NCBI GenBank assembly: GCA_001466705.2
Contig: LATX02000193.1
Location: 124,001-188,000, forward strand
DNA length: 64,000 nt
Origin: Moniliophthora roreri
Lineage: Eukaryota > Basidiomycota > Agaricomycetes > Agaricales > Marasmiaceae
Direction of reading: 5' to 3'
Below, piece after piece: positions 23,210-35,104 of this stretch. The notes beneath the pieces are model-generated. The model saw only the letters and a list, made by a program, of their open reading frames with translations, was not told the origin of the DNA and ran no database searches. Positions within the stretch are counted from its first letter, which is position 1, and every line of letters starts with the position of its first letter. Position numbers and translations under genes: made by a program.

Positions 23210-23725
23210 ATGAGTTCTTCAAGAATATCCGTCGCCCTCGTAAGGAAGATAATTGAAGCTGGGAACAAGGCAACGATACGGTTTTTCGCCAGAATCGTCC
23301 TCGCTGCGTTCTCGAGTGTAGCATTCTGCGTCTTGTAAGTTAATAGTTGGATCGACTATCAATGCATCAAGACTTATCGACGTCGCACTAGCGACCCACG
23401 ATGATGTGAGAACACGTGCTGGAATACTTGCGAAAATAAATGCAAGAAGAGATGCAGTACGCGGAAAACCGGTATACGAAAATAATCGTGAGTCGATATT
23501 TCCTCCTTCTGAGCAACCTGTATGCTATCAGACACACCTCTTCGTAGAATACCCGAGGAAGCTCACCTCAATGGCGGCCACTACACTTCTATTCCCAATG
23601 TAGACTCCTATAGACCCCCACGGACCACCTCAAAACGAAGTGCCCACCATTCGTCACGGGATATATCCGAGATGCTCGGTGTAGTCCAGACCAATATAGA
23701 TGCGGATACGGGATTGGAAGATTGA
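23210..23725 (+). CDS. weak gene model, hypothetical protein
   Basis: Exon 1 from the ATG at 23210 encodes a short hydrophobic segment (FFARIVLAAFSSVAFCVL). Joining to LIDVALATHDDVRTRAGILA requires an unusually short 37-nt intron (23335-23371); the normal-looking 57-nt alternative hits a stop. A second intron (GTGAGT...ATCAG, about 44 nt) leads to HTPLRRIPEEAHLNGG...NIDADTGLED and a stop at 23725. The last exon looks coding in composition. Function unknown; further 5' exons upstream are possible. Confidence 0.3.
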
Positions 23726-23939
23726 CTGGGTATGGTGATTTCGACGGGAGTCAGAGCGTACGTGTCTCCAACACGCTCCTTACGAGTCCGAGTCTAATCA
23801 TCTTATCAGTTGATGTTTCCTTATATAGAAGGATTTCTTTGGGTGGTTGGATAGATGTCGATAGATCATTGTGTTTGGTTCATTTCCCCTTTCGTCGTTT
23901 GGACATCGTCGTTAGCATTTATTGGCCCAAGACTCGGAA

Positions 23940-24770
23940 ATGGTCCTTAAACCCCCGGTCGGCACAAGACCGGAAACTAGGGCCCGTAACTGTCATCGGA
24001 CCTCTTCGGCAAGTATCCCTGGTGGCTGGGTAGTCAACGAGTTTGTGTAGAACATGGGAGACTGCTCGAGGGTCGGAAGTGACGAGGATAGTCTCCTGTT
24101 CAAGGGGGGGGGGGGGGGGGGTTGCAAGACCTAAATTTCTGGTGCGAGGAGAAGGGGGTGGGGGTGTGAACTTCATTGAGGGATTTTTGGACCTCACCTA
24201 AATCATGCCTCCGACAGGCTGTAGGGGCCCCCAAAAATGGACATATTCACTTTATTATTTGATGTTTTGCCTATGATGTCTAGGGCGTTGGGGGGACGGG
24301 AGATTGATACCAACATGAAGACGGTAAATGGCATTGGTGCGACGAGCCTGAAAAATGACATACCTTTTGGGAAAATATGTGCGGGAATAAAATACTCAGT
24401 ACGGCAAAGGGGGTACTACCCCCACTTAGCGAAAAGAATCCTTTCGACTTCGTTCACTAATTAAGATTTTGCATCCCTTGCTCCTGTTTAGTGGGGGAAT
24501 AAGAATTAACCGGGCGAAGACAAAGGAAGATGACCCACTCCAAAACATACAGGAATTTATAAGTTGGGCCGTATTCTTTATATTCTTTTGCCCATCCGAG
24601 TGACGTCTCTCCTACATAGGCCTCTTTCCGAAGGTCGTACTCGACCCCAAGCAGATAGCTTCCTTAAGGCCCACGTAGACCCTCAAGGGGCCCCCGTTTG
24701 ATAAGGAGGTAGAGAAGAACGCTAGAAATGATAATAGAAACGAATGCTGTGCATGATGGATTATTGAATC
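23940..24770 (-). pseudogene. P450 relic, 5' part, with an internal insertion
   Basis: 24480-24770 gives the N-terminal region (YLLGVEYDLRKEAYVGETSL) with an in-frame stop in the preceding LRGP motif and a damaged anchor. 23940-24105 gives ETILVTSDPRAVSHVLH, then KLVDYPATRDT after a deletion, then frame loss. Between them, 24104-24480 is foreign sequence that begins with an 18-G run (24104-24121) and is flanked by similar CTCCTGTT sequences. The closest intact relative is P450 D. The conserved upstream segment is also retained at about 25241. Confidence 0.7.
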
Positions 24771-26737
24771 TTCATGTTGTCAATCGACGAAGGTTATTAG
24801 AACTGATTAGCGCAAGTATGATGCACACTGACGTTTTCGTAAACCTTGTTTGTAAGGTATGTGGGTGCTTTTTATGAGGTCCATTGCTTGTCGTTCGATA
24901 TGTCCTTCTGATACCACAGGAAGTCTTCGGTGTTGGAGCGCGGTAGAATACTCACTGCGATAACCAAGTGCGCAGACAGTGACGTCAGCTAATTCGCAGG
25001 CGGGCTGGTCAACGTCAGCGTCATGCCGTCAAAGGTTGGGATCCCCTCGGCAGCACTAACCACGGAAATCATAGCAATTGTTACCATTTGGCGTGTGCGT
25101 TGGTGGCTGTGAGGTGGCAGGGCTAGGTGACTTGAATGTGCCATACACTTCAATTCAGGGAAGCTGTAGTAAAGGCTGGAGAGGTTTGAAACATAAGAGC
25201 TTGCATCGAGGGAGGCTGAGCAATTGGTCGCTTAATAACGGCGATATGTACAAATAATAGTATTCTGCAAGAATGAGGTCAGTAGATCTAGCGTAATGCA
25301 TTTAGTCGCTCTCACCTGTACGTTCCTTCTTGACACAAGATACCGATCTACCAGCCTTGCCAGCGTTCGCAAGACATCGCACACTTCCAGACGCTCGTCG
25401 AGGTTGGATAAACCAATTGGAACCAAGTATTTTTTCCAACAGACCCGACGGATAGATCACGTGAGATACGGGAGTCGCGAGCATTGTGATATTCCGAGTC
25501 ACTGTCAGTGGGCGCAAGAGCGAAGAGAATGATCCTGTGGACTGCCAGGTACTAAGATTGGGTTGAATTGGGTTTTGTATCAATTTTTCTGGATACATCT
25601 GATAGATATTCAACATCTACCTAGAGGCTAGTATCTATTGGGTGAAATCCGTCAGAGCACCGAACAGTGCGCGAAAGGCATACCCAATACAATATGGCGA
25701 CTTATTTCACAATTCGTATCCTCCCAGGGACTTCATACCTTGAAATGTATGTCCTGTGTCGCTGCGTAAAGGTAGTATTAAGCCTTTTGGGGGCATTGAC
25801 GAAGTATCGGAGGCTGGCAGAGCATGCGAGAAGGCGACGTCAGAGAGGAAGGCAAAGTTTTCATCGTGGGAGCAAGTGACTGACCGCGAGCGCTAGTTTA
25901 GCGCCAGATGATCTGCGATAACTGATAAGCCTGAAATCAGAGGATGAGATAACCACGTGGTAGATGGACACGTTTACCAGACCGAGTCGGACATCCCGAC
26001 TCCCGCGTCAATCTACCACGTCCTCACGTCCTCATTTCCATCTTTTTGCCCACCCACTACATCCCTTCAGCGTTGAGCCATTCCAGGGCCCAGCTCATAC
26101 CAACCGGCCAGCCTCCGGCAACCTAGAGTATTTCACAACGGTGATCACAGGTCTTTTCAAGCGAAAGAGATAGTTAGAAAGATCGTAGAATATCTGAGTC
26201 GTAACTGGCATGAGTAACTTTGTTGTTTGCAGGTGCTGAAAATAGGAATAGTGAGATAGACTTCCCTTTCTTTTCTTGTTCACGGCCAATGCAACAAGGG
26301 AGCTTGGAGGTGGAGATCCCAAGTGCTCTATCGAGGACTAATGAGAGTGAGCATTTGCCTTTGCACCATAGTCATAGACAACACCTCGAATCTGTGGGCC
26401 AAAGTCCTTAGACAATGGATCCAGCAAGTTATGGACGTTGTACTGCGGCTCTCCTGAAACTTCGGCACCGAGGCATTGGGCGAATTCTTTGTAGAGCATT
26501 GAGGTATCAGTCGGAAGAAGTGGATAGGGTGCGTTGACCTTACTGTGATCACCGTCCATCCCGCGGTATGACTAGTTCCATCGTACAATTTTTTTTTTCC
26601 TGTATAGCCGTTAGGGGTTACGGATTTTTCTCGAATTTGATTCCCCAAGCTAAATACCCTTATGCCGTTCATAACGTGAAGCGTAGCAATATCACTCGGT
26701 GGTCAAGCAGGCCGGGGCACGGGGCACGCAAATCCAT
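24771..26737. other. duplicated P450 upstream region and unassigned sequence
   Basis: 24771-25470 is homologous to 28820-29500 (5' flank of P450 D), including the conserved segment at 25242-25330. Further on, a minus frame 26338-26559 (contains LLDPLSKDFGPQIRGVVYDY) looks protein-like but matches no family I can name, and may be a gene fragment. 26580-26735 resembles the 3' flank near 19.0 kb. Confidence 0.45.
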
Positions 26738-28812
26738 TCATTGCTTTTTCCTCGACTGAACAAGTAAAGGTAATTTTGCCTCCACTACTTCACTCCCAAC
26801 AACAGTAGGGATAATCAGGACCGTCAGTTTATCTTTTATCTCTACGCCTTCAGGGACATCAAATCGAAATTGCTCCAAGAGACTGGCTAGCAGGGTATGC
26901 AGCTCCATAAGAGCGAAGCGCCATCCAATACAACCTTTCGGGCCGCCGCCTACAACCGACAAAAGTTAACCGCAGAGCACGATGAAAAGGGGGATCAGAT
27001 AGGACATACTGAACGTGAGCAGGTTGGACGTCATGCCAACGGTAACGGAACTGCGAGTGGACGGCTCCAGGAACCGAGCAGGATTCCACTTGGTTGCATC
27101 GGCACCCCATACACTTTCCAGCCTACACCGTGGTGATCTCTCTCCTGAGCAAAAGTAGATGAAAAGAAACTAGGACGAACCGGTTATATGTGGTAACATC
27201 GACGACAATGCGTTGCCCGGCATGCACCTCCACCTGCGAAAGTGTTGTACCAGCAGCTGATTCAACCGGAAATTGGAGAGGTATCACGTCAGTGTGCCGC
27301 GGCGCACGCGGTAGCTGCGGGAGAATTGGGTGTAGTCGGAGAGATTCCTATATTCGTATGGTCCTCAGTATATGTCAAGCCTTAAATAGCATGAAAAGAC
27401 GAACCTTCGTGCAAATACCAAGCCAGCCGTTGGCCAAATTATCATAATCTTTCGCTGTGAAGTTTCCCTCCGATTTATTGCGGAGTTGTTTGATCTCCTC
27501 GTAAACTCGCTGCTGATCTGCAGGGTGTTGACTCAGTTCATAGAGGATCCATGCGAGAGAATAGCCGGTCGTATGATGGCCTGCTTGAAGAAGCGTTGAG
27601 ATCTGGGAGGCGACTTCGTGGTCGGCAAGTCGTTTTCTTGGATCTTCAGCTTGGTTTGCTTCAACTTGGTATCTACAGTCAGATCACCAATGTCGGCAGA
27701 ACGCAAAAGAGTACCCACCCAAAACACTCAGAACATCCCTATGTTTCCCTACGACCCGATCTATCTGATCTATGTCATGTGGCGCTGCGATACCTGGTTT
27801 ATGTATCAACTCTCGAGCTTTCCTACTCGAGACTTCCAGATACTTCATCGAGAGTTTATCAATATTCAAGGGAAGGTATTTTGCCTGGATACGTCCAATA
27901 GAAGCTGGCAGGTGACGAGGAATGGCCTGAAGAAGTGTTTCAAAAATGGAAGGAGAGAAACCGAGCTTTCTGGGCGGACAATGAGTAAGTGTGATGTTGA
28001 CGTGGTGAAAGAATTAAACGGAGCATACTCAAGTTCATGTAGCGCCTCAGTCAACTCATTCGGCTTATCCTCAAGAGCTTCGAAGCGATAGTCAAAAGAG
28101 CCTTTGATGTATTAAACATGGAAGTATGCAGTCTTCGAGACGCTTACTTTCACCAATAATATCCAACGTCACTTTCTGGGACCAGGTAACCACGTCAATA
28201 ATTTGTGTTCCTTGCTGTATCTCGGTGTTCCATTTATCGGACAGCTGGATGCATGGTTATCAGTGAGTAACTGGATAGGGGAAAGGAGTCCTTACTTTTT
28301 TTGCGTATTCCTGGAATAATGGTATAAAGCTCTTCATATGACTGAGTGAGAATGCAGGGCTCAGCAACCGACGATGGCGTTTATGCTCGTCACCGACAAC
28401 CCACAACACCCCCCTCCCGAATATGAGCTCATAGAGCTTCCTAATATCCCTTGTGGCTGGGTAGTCAACAGCATGTTCGTGCAGAATATGAGAGATTGCT
28501 CGAGGGTCGGAAGTGACGAGGATAGTCTCCTGTTTAGTGGGGGGGAATAAGAAATGACCGGGGCGAAGACAAGCAAAGATGACTTACTCCAAAGCATCCA
28601 GGAATTTTATAAGTTGGCCCGTATTCTTTTTCCCATCTGAGTGACGTCTCTCCTACATGGGCCTCTTTTCGAAGGTTGTACTCGACGCCAAGCAGATATC
28701 CGCCTTCAGGCCCACGTAAATCCTCAAGGGGCCTCCGCTTGATAAGGAGGTAGTAGAGAAGAACGCTAGAAATGACGATACAGACGAGTGCTGGGGCGGT
28801 GTCGATGTGCAT
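26738..28812 (-). CDS. cytochrome P450 D
   Basis: The start at 28812 (MHIDTAPALVCIVISSVLLY, membrane anchor) aligns with P450 C; an in-frame Met 7 codons upstream is less likely. The exons give YLLGVEYNLRKEAHVG, an intron after GCFG with a G-rich tract, ETILVTSDPRAISHILHEHA, WVVGDEHKRHRRLLSPAFS, I-helix AGHHTTGYSLA (about 27.58 kb), ExxR in ESLRLHPILPQL, WNPARFLEP, heme loop FSGGPKGCIGWRF, and the end LLVQSRKKQ at 26738. The intron before YQVEANQAEDPRKRL needs a donor at GTACTC to keep frame (42 nt). No other lesion was seen. It is the nearest intact relative of the relic at 19.5-24.8 kb. Confidence 0.85.
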
Positions 28813-30929
28813 GATGGATCTTTGAATCTTCATGTTGTGAAACGACGAAGGCTATTTGAACCGATTAGCGCAAGTATGATACATGTTGGGTTTACGACCA
28901 CGTCAGCGGCGCTCCTTGATGCCTTTACCTGTGATTCAGCTGAGGCACTGCTTGTCACTTGATCTGTCCTTCTGATACACAGGAAGCGTTCGACATTGGA
29001 GTGCAGTAGAATACTCAATAACTAAGCAGACAGTGACGTCAGCCAATTTGTGGGTAGCTTCAAGCCGATGCTAATGAACGTCATGCCGTCAAATGGTAAA
29101 GTTGGTCCCGCTCCTTGCTTCCCTTGGCTAATCACAGAGACAGCAACCGTGTCGATACCATTCAGCTGCGTGTCGGTGGCTGTGAAGTGCAAGGCTAGGT
29201 GGCTTGAACGTCCCACACGCTTCAATTTAGGGAAGGGCTGGAGAGATTTGAAACATGGGAGGAGGCTGAGTAATTGGTTGCTGAATAACGGCAATATGTA
29301 CAAATAAAGGTGTTTTGCGAGAACGAGGGTCAGTAGATCTAGTGTAATGCATTCAATCGCACTCACCGCATATTTCTTCTTGGCACCGGGTACCGATCTA
29401 CCAGCCTTGCCAGCGTTCACAAGGTTTCGCACACTTTCAGACACTCTTCAAAGTCGAATAAGCCCCATTGGGGTTGATTAACCAAATATTTTGTTCAACA
29501 AACTCCTTGTGCTCCCTCTGCTGAGGTTCGGCGAATGTTTTTAGAACGAAGTGTCGGATGATTTTACACGGGCTTGCGAGAGGCTGAGAGCCAGCAGCCG
29601 ACGTATGAGGGCTTATAAGAAGCTTTATGGTGGTCGTCCTGATTTAACGGACGGAATGGATATAAGGATTCCACTCATGGCCACGTGAACGAGTCGGGCT
29701 TTTTGGCCGAAATGCCGACAACTGAGATATGTAGGATCTTTGCGATATTGCTGAAGAGGCACCAAATCGCCTTGAAAAGGATATGACGGAGAAGGTTGTG
29801 CGGACGAGGTGGCGTTAAGATTTATGAAGACATCGAGTGTAAATTGAAGATCAGTTCGGTCCAGTCGACTTCACAAAGAACTCGACCTGCCTCATGTTCG
29901 TATCTACAGTCGACTTTCTTCCAAATCAATACAGATGCAATTGAAAGGATACGAGAGCTCACCAAATATTTCAATTCTTTCTTCAGAGAAAGGCAGCGCG
30001 GCGATAATGAGAAACATCACTTATCCTTTGAATGACCATACCCATCAGTCTCCTGGCCGACAACGAGAAGACAACGAACCAGCACTACCATCTCCGATTA
30101 ACAAGAAACTTTCAATTCGAAAGCTCCATTTTCTACGTGGATCCATACTTTCCGTCGTTGATTGGTCTGAAAGAAGAATGCTTGGAAATAGCAACCGGGT
30201 AGAGGTCAGCGGAGAAGAGATGATCGTGGGAAAAGATTCCCCAACACAAGATTTGAACATTCCTATCTTATCTTATCTCATCCCTTGTCTTCTTGCGACG
30301 GGATTCGGAGCAACCGCATGCAAATTTTCCAGCTAGCCTTTCAAGGATTTCTATCAGTTACTCAATCTGTGAGTCGTTCTCAAAATCAATAGACAACCAA
30401 AATGCTTTCGCTGAGCATTATAGACTCAATGTTTTGGGGATCGATAATGCTTCAGCTGCATCAAAAGCCGCATCTTCCCTTCACGACGTAAAGCTTATCA
30501 AGGCTTGGCTTCGGATATTTGGAAGCGAATAAACACTGTGTTTCGAAGGTCAGATGAGACCATCTCGAGGTCGGATTTGATATTGCTGTGATACACTATT
30601 CACTCAGAGCAGCAGCCCCCACGACCGTCAATCTTTCTTGACTGTCGCGTGATGCACGGAAGCGAGGTGTTTCTAGCAAGTCTCCGCATCTCAATTAGAT
30701 GATCGCTGCCTCACACGGTCGTTAGGTAAGAGTCAATATCACTCGTAAACATACTTAAAAGACCTGACCATCTGAATTTGCTGTACCAACTTGGTCATAG
30801 CTCAAAGTCCCATCACAGACTGCTGGATCAGTCCTCCACCTTCTTCCGGGCGCTCAGTGATCTATAAATGATTTAGAGACTGGCCTCATCCGACACTTGA
30901 TCCATTAATCCGTCTTGGGATCGCTCAAC
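28813..30929. other. P450 D upstream region and spacer before the transporter array
   Basis: Holds the conserved P450 upstream segment (29292-29380) and a stretch from about 29500 to 30280 homologous to 18200-18900. Open frames such as plus 29935-30336 overlap this duplicated non-coding sequence and have no domain. A TATA-like site before the first transporter is listed separately. Confidence 0.45.
30863..30869 (+). promoter_or_regulatory. TATA-like element of MCT-like gene A
   Basis: TATAAAT lies 61-67 bp upstream of the ATG at 30930. Confidence 0.4.
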
Positions 30930-32952
30930 ATGCCCCACAAGCCCTCTCCTTCCGTTGATAAAGCCTCTATCGTCTTCTTAGGGATATCAACTGCTGCCGC
31001 AGCTCAAGAGAAGGTGCAAACGAAGAGGAATGGGGTCCCTGTTATCGTGGAAGTGAAGCCATTGCCCGCTTCGGCGCAGGTGGACGTGGAGGCGCAATTG
31101 AGTGGTGACATTCTCGAAGGTGGTTTTCGTTCATGGCTTGTCATTTTTGGGGTGAGTGAAAGGGTCTACTCATTTTCCGGCGTTAAATGCTGATGAGCTG
31201 AATGCGGTACAGGCTTTCTGCTGTGCATTTGCGACGTATGTGTTTTCCTCCTACCTCCGGGTCGCCGTTCACGCTAAACCTCATCAGGAACCTCTAGACT
31301 CGGTTATGTGTATACATGGGGTGTAAGTTTGAATGGTCCTTACTTCTTTGGTCTAAATTTAGCTCTCACATAAATATAGGTTTTTCAAGCGTACTATCAA
31401 GAAGTCAATTTAAGGGATTCACGAGAAGCTAGCGTGTGAGTCGGTACTTCCGGATTCATGTCCAGACTAACGATAAATGGCTGGCAATAGTGCTTGGATT
31501 GGCGCTATTCAGGCAAGGATTACTTTCACCGTTCCAGTACTACATTTGCTGATGCTCATGATTTGGACAGTATTCATTACTCATTCTCCCCGGTTTGGTT
31601 GCGGAGCGCTTCGTCAACCCACACTTTCTACGTCTCATTCTTGGTGGCGCGAGCGTGATTTTGCTCATTTCTACTTTCCTGACTCCCGAATGTACTCGTT
31701 ATGGGCATTTCCTACTCTGTCAGGGTATTGCAACTGGAGTGAGTCTTTTCAATGAACCATAACTCAGTCTTTCCATTGACAAAAGTGAATCCCCTCAGCT
31801 AGCATGCGGCATGTTCTTTGTACCAGTGTCCACGATACTTGAACAATGGTTCAAGGGTCGAAAGGGGTTACCTCTAACGCTCTTTATGGTGGGATCTTCG
31901 GTGGGAGGTACTATGTTCCCAATAGTACTGAGAGAGCTACTTCCCCGGGTTGGGCAGGTGCCATTTCATTCTGAACACGATTCGTAGCTGACATTTCTTG
32001 CAGCTTTGCGTGGGCTGTTCGTACAATAGGGTTTCTCATGTTATTTTTCTTGCTGCTCGGCAATCTGGTGAGTCTCCCACTTTCAAATTGGCTAGAAGTT
32101 GAAGTTTATCTCCGCAGACACTTGGGATACGCTTACCGGCTATGCCGCTCGTCGAATCACAAACTTCTTCATCTGAGGTCATTGCTGTAATCAGATTGCC
32201 GTCTCAGGCATTACACTGCCTATCAACATTCCTAATTTTCCTAGGGTCTTACACGCGTAAGCTTACGGCTCTGCCCAGCCCAATCATTCACTGAAGATTC
32301 GCTTGATAGTTCTTACATATGTGGCGTCAAAATCCCATGCGTCTCTCGGAAATTTCGCGTTTTACCTAACCGCAGTCATTAATGCCTCATCGGGACTTGG
32401 AGCGATTCTTTTGGGGCTATTGCCTGACCGATCAAAGTTTGGTATGTATTCCAGCCTGTCGCCTGAACTTTATTTACGAGACTCGCACAAAGGCTGCCGC
32501 TCCGTGCTTGCCATACCACTAGCAGGCATAGCAGCAGCAGCAGTTACATACGCCTGGCCGTTTGCATTAGCTCATTCGGAAGCATGTATCATTGCCGTTT
32601 GTGTCATTTATGGGTAAGTTTTCAACGTTGTAATGTCACCATGTTTAGCTTAGACTCGTGTTTTCATCTTCGCGTTTACATCAGATTTGCCATCGCCCCA
32701 CTATCTCAACCCGACACTGGTGTATTCCCACTCATATTCCGTGCATTCGGAAGTCTTCTCGGAGCACCACTCGCAGGATATGTGGGGCAAGCGAGTGGGG
32801 TAGGTATGGGTGTTTTTGCGGGTCAGTTTCTTTTATTATCTCGGCGCTTATATGTAATCGAAGCTAATGTGTGTCGTGCAGGAAGCGTCCTCATGTCTGG
32901 GGTTCTTACAATGTGCCTTGCACAGTTTTTGATGTTATCAGAGCGAAAATAA
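30930..32952 (+). CDS. monocarboxylate-transporter-like MFS A
   Basis: Read across about 13 exons: N-terminal tail, GGFRSWLVIFG, AFCCAFAT, GYVYTWG, VFQAYYQEVNL, ASVAWIGAIQ, YSLLILPGLVAERF, LACGMFFVPVST, FAWAVRTIGFLML, HCLSTFLIFLGSYT, LLTYVASKSHASLGNF, VTYAWPFALAHSEA, and a last exon ending MLSERK. This is the fungal MCT (MFS_1) layout with about 12 membrane segments and a conserved VFQAYY loop. It would move carboxylates or related solutes across the plasma membrane (family-based). Two introns need GC donors, at 31513 (AG|GCAAGG) and 31954 (GG|GCAGGT). The loop usually reading ...EMGEISDVGRRTG is replaced by a different, shorter segment, so function may be altered. Confidence 0.72.
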
Positions 32953-33120
32953 CTCTGCTTCTTTGTTTTCGATCACCTATGCAATGAGATGTTGTCTTCA
33001 TGTCTAGATCCTGGGTCACCGAGGGTGGCTTCGAAAAGTTGGAAGGCTTCGATAGTATGCTTGCCAAAACATTATAACAAGTTCTGTTCTGGTTTGATCC
33101 CATACTCATTCGCACAACCA

Positions 33121-34988
33121 ATGGGTTCGGAAGCTACGCTACCTGTTACACCGGACACCAGTAAGGATCTTGACACCGAAAAGGATGCTGCTGTTATTCC
33201 TTCACTGGAACCATTGGATATGCGCCCCGACAGCGGCCTGAAGGCCTGGCTCAATGTCCTTGGAGTAAGTGATGTATTTTTCTCATGAATTGAACATTAT
33301 GCTGACCGCGTTCATGACGTAGACTTTCATGGTTGCCTTCATAACGTGAGTGTGTATGACAACGTTTTGATAAACCAGTCGTGCTGAATCGACATCCCGC
33401 AGATACGGATATGTTAATTCCTGGGGTGTAAGTCGCATTAATGTACCGAGAGAGCTAGAGTTTGAAACCTGACACTTTTTTTTAGATTTTCCAGGCCTAT
33501 TATCAAACAGATTTGCTTCATGAATCGTCTACATCCGCGATGTACGTTCGCATTGAACTCCTCAAGTACAACTAAGGTTTCATTGGACAGTCTTACAGTG
33601 CCTGGATTGGGTCAATTCAGGTTCACCGTTCCGATTATTCTTTCCTTGTTCCTGATATCTGAGATTCCTCGAGTCGTTTTTTGCGTTAGCACTTATGTCC
33701 GTCGCAGGAAGACTCTTTGACTTGGGATACTTCCGGCATATGCTATCTATAGGGGGTCTCACGCTGGTTGTCGCAACGTTGCTAGTCGCTGAGTGTCACA
33801 CCTACTGGCAATTCCTCCTCGTTCAGGGTATCATTACCAGTGTAAGAATATCGATCTACTAATTGAAGTCTCGGGCCGACATTACTTTAGTTTGCAATCG
33901 GTATAACCACAGGCGCAGGAATCTTAATCATACCCGACTGGTTCTGCAAACATCTTGGGCTCGCGTACGGTGTGGCGTATTCAGGCAGCTCTTTGGGTGG
34001 AATTACGATACCTGTTGCGGCGAGATATCTTCTTCCCAACATTGGGTAAGTTTTCATCTGTAGTTATAGGTATGCAGCACTGAATGCCACTAGATTCCAA
34101 TGGACTATACGCTTCATCGCCTTCTTGTTTCTCGTCGGAACTATCGTAGCATGTCTTGTATGGATCTACTTTTACAGCTCTGATGGAATACTGATAACTC
34201 TCAAAGACTATGAGGCGAAGGTTACCAACCACAAACGCTCCAAAAGGCCACTTTTCATTGAAAGTGTTCAAGTCGCCTCCCTACGCCGTTTATTGCGCTG
34301 CCATATTTTTCATATATTTGGGATATTTCACGCGTTCGTACCGGTCTATTCCCCAATGCCCAAGTCTAAAGCCGTTTCAGTGCCGTGGTATATCTCGACG
34401 ACAGCACAGTCACTCGGATTTTCTGATTCCCTTATATTCTATCTGGTTTCATTCTTCAACGCCGCATCGTGCATTGGACGACTCGTAGGAGGAGTGGTCG
34501 CGGATTGGATGGGTATGCTTCAGACTTTGCAATCGAATGTAGCATTCTTTAATGGTTATTAGGCTCTATGAACACTCAAATCCCATGCATGACTGTAGCT
34601 GCATTAATAGCGTTCGTCTGGCCATTCGCTAAGACACAGGCATCCCTGATCGTCATTGCTGTCCTTTATGGGTTGGTTATATTCCTATAATACGATAATA
34701 TACTTATCCGTATATCACAGGTTATCGTCTGGTGTATACATTGCATTGGAAGCAACGCCTATCGTCATCATGCCAGGAGATCCTGGTGACATTGGTCGAC
34801 GAATCGGCTTAACGTATATTTTTGCGGCCGTTGGTTCGCTACTAAGTCTGCCTATACCAGCAGAGTTGGATGGAAGGTATGGGGTGAAGGCGACAGGTGG
34901 TTATACAGGAGCTACGATTCTCTTTGGAGTCCTTCTCATTTTTGTTTCACGGTGTATCATGCTTCGGAAACTTTGGGGAAAAGTTTGA
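33121..34988 (+). CDS. monocarboxylate-transporter-like MFS B
   Basis: The ATG is at 33121. Exons give LKAWLNVLG, TFMVAFIT, YGYVNSWG, IFQAYYQTDLL, AIAWIGSIQ, SFFALALMSVAGRLFDLGYF, FAIGITTGAGILIIPDWFCK, FQWTIRFIAFLFL, TMRRRLPTTNAPKGHFSLKV, the second bundle with LVSFFNAASCIGRLVGGVV, GDPGDIGRRIGL, and the end LRKLWGKV. All junctions keep frame; one donor is GTTCGT (about 34353) and one is GTTGGT. It resembles the other MCT-like genes here and belongs to the fungal MCT family. Substrate unknown. It lies 168 bp after gene A in the same direction. Confidence 0.82.
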
Positions 34989-35104
34989 GTAGATGATTCT
35001 ATCAAGTTATTACAAATGCGTACGTAGACCAAATAGATAGATGACGCTGAGTTATTGAGCAACCAGATAAGTACAATCAATTGTGTTATTGTCACGTTCG
35101 TCGC

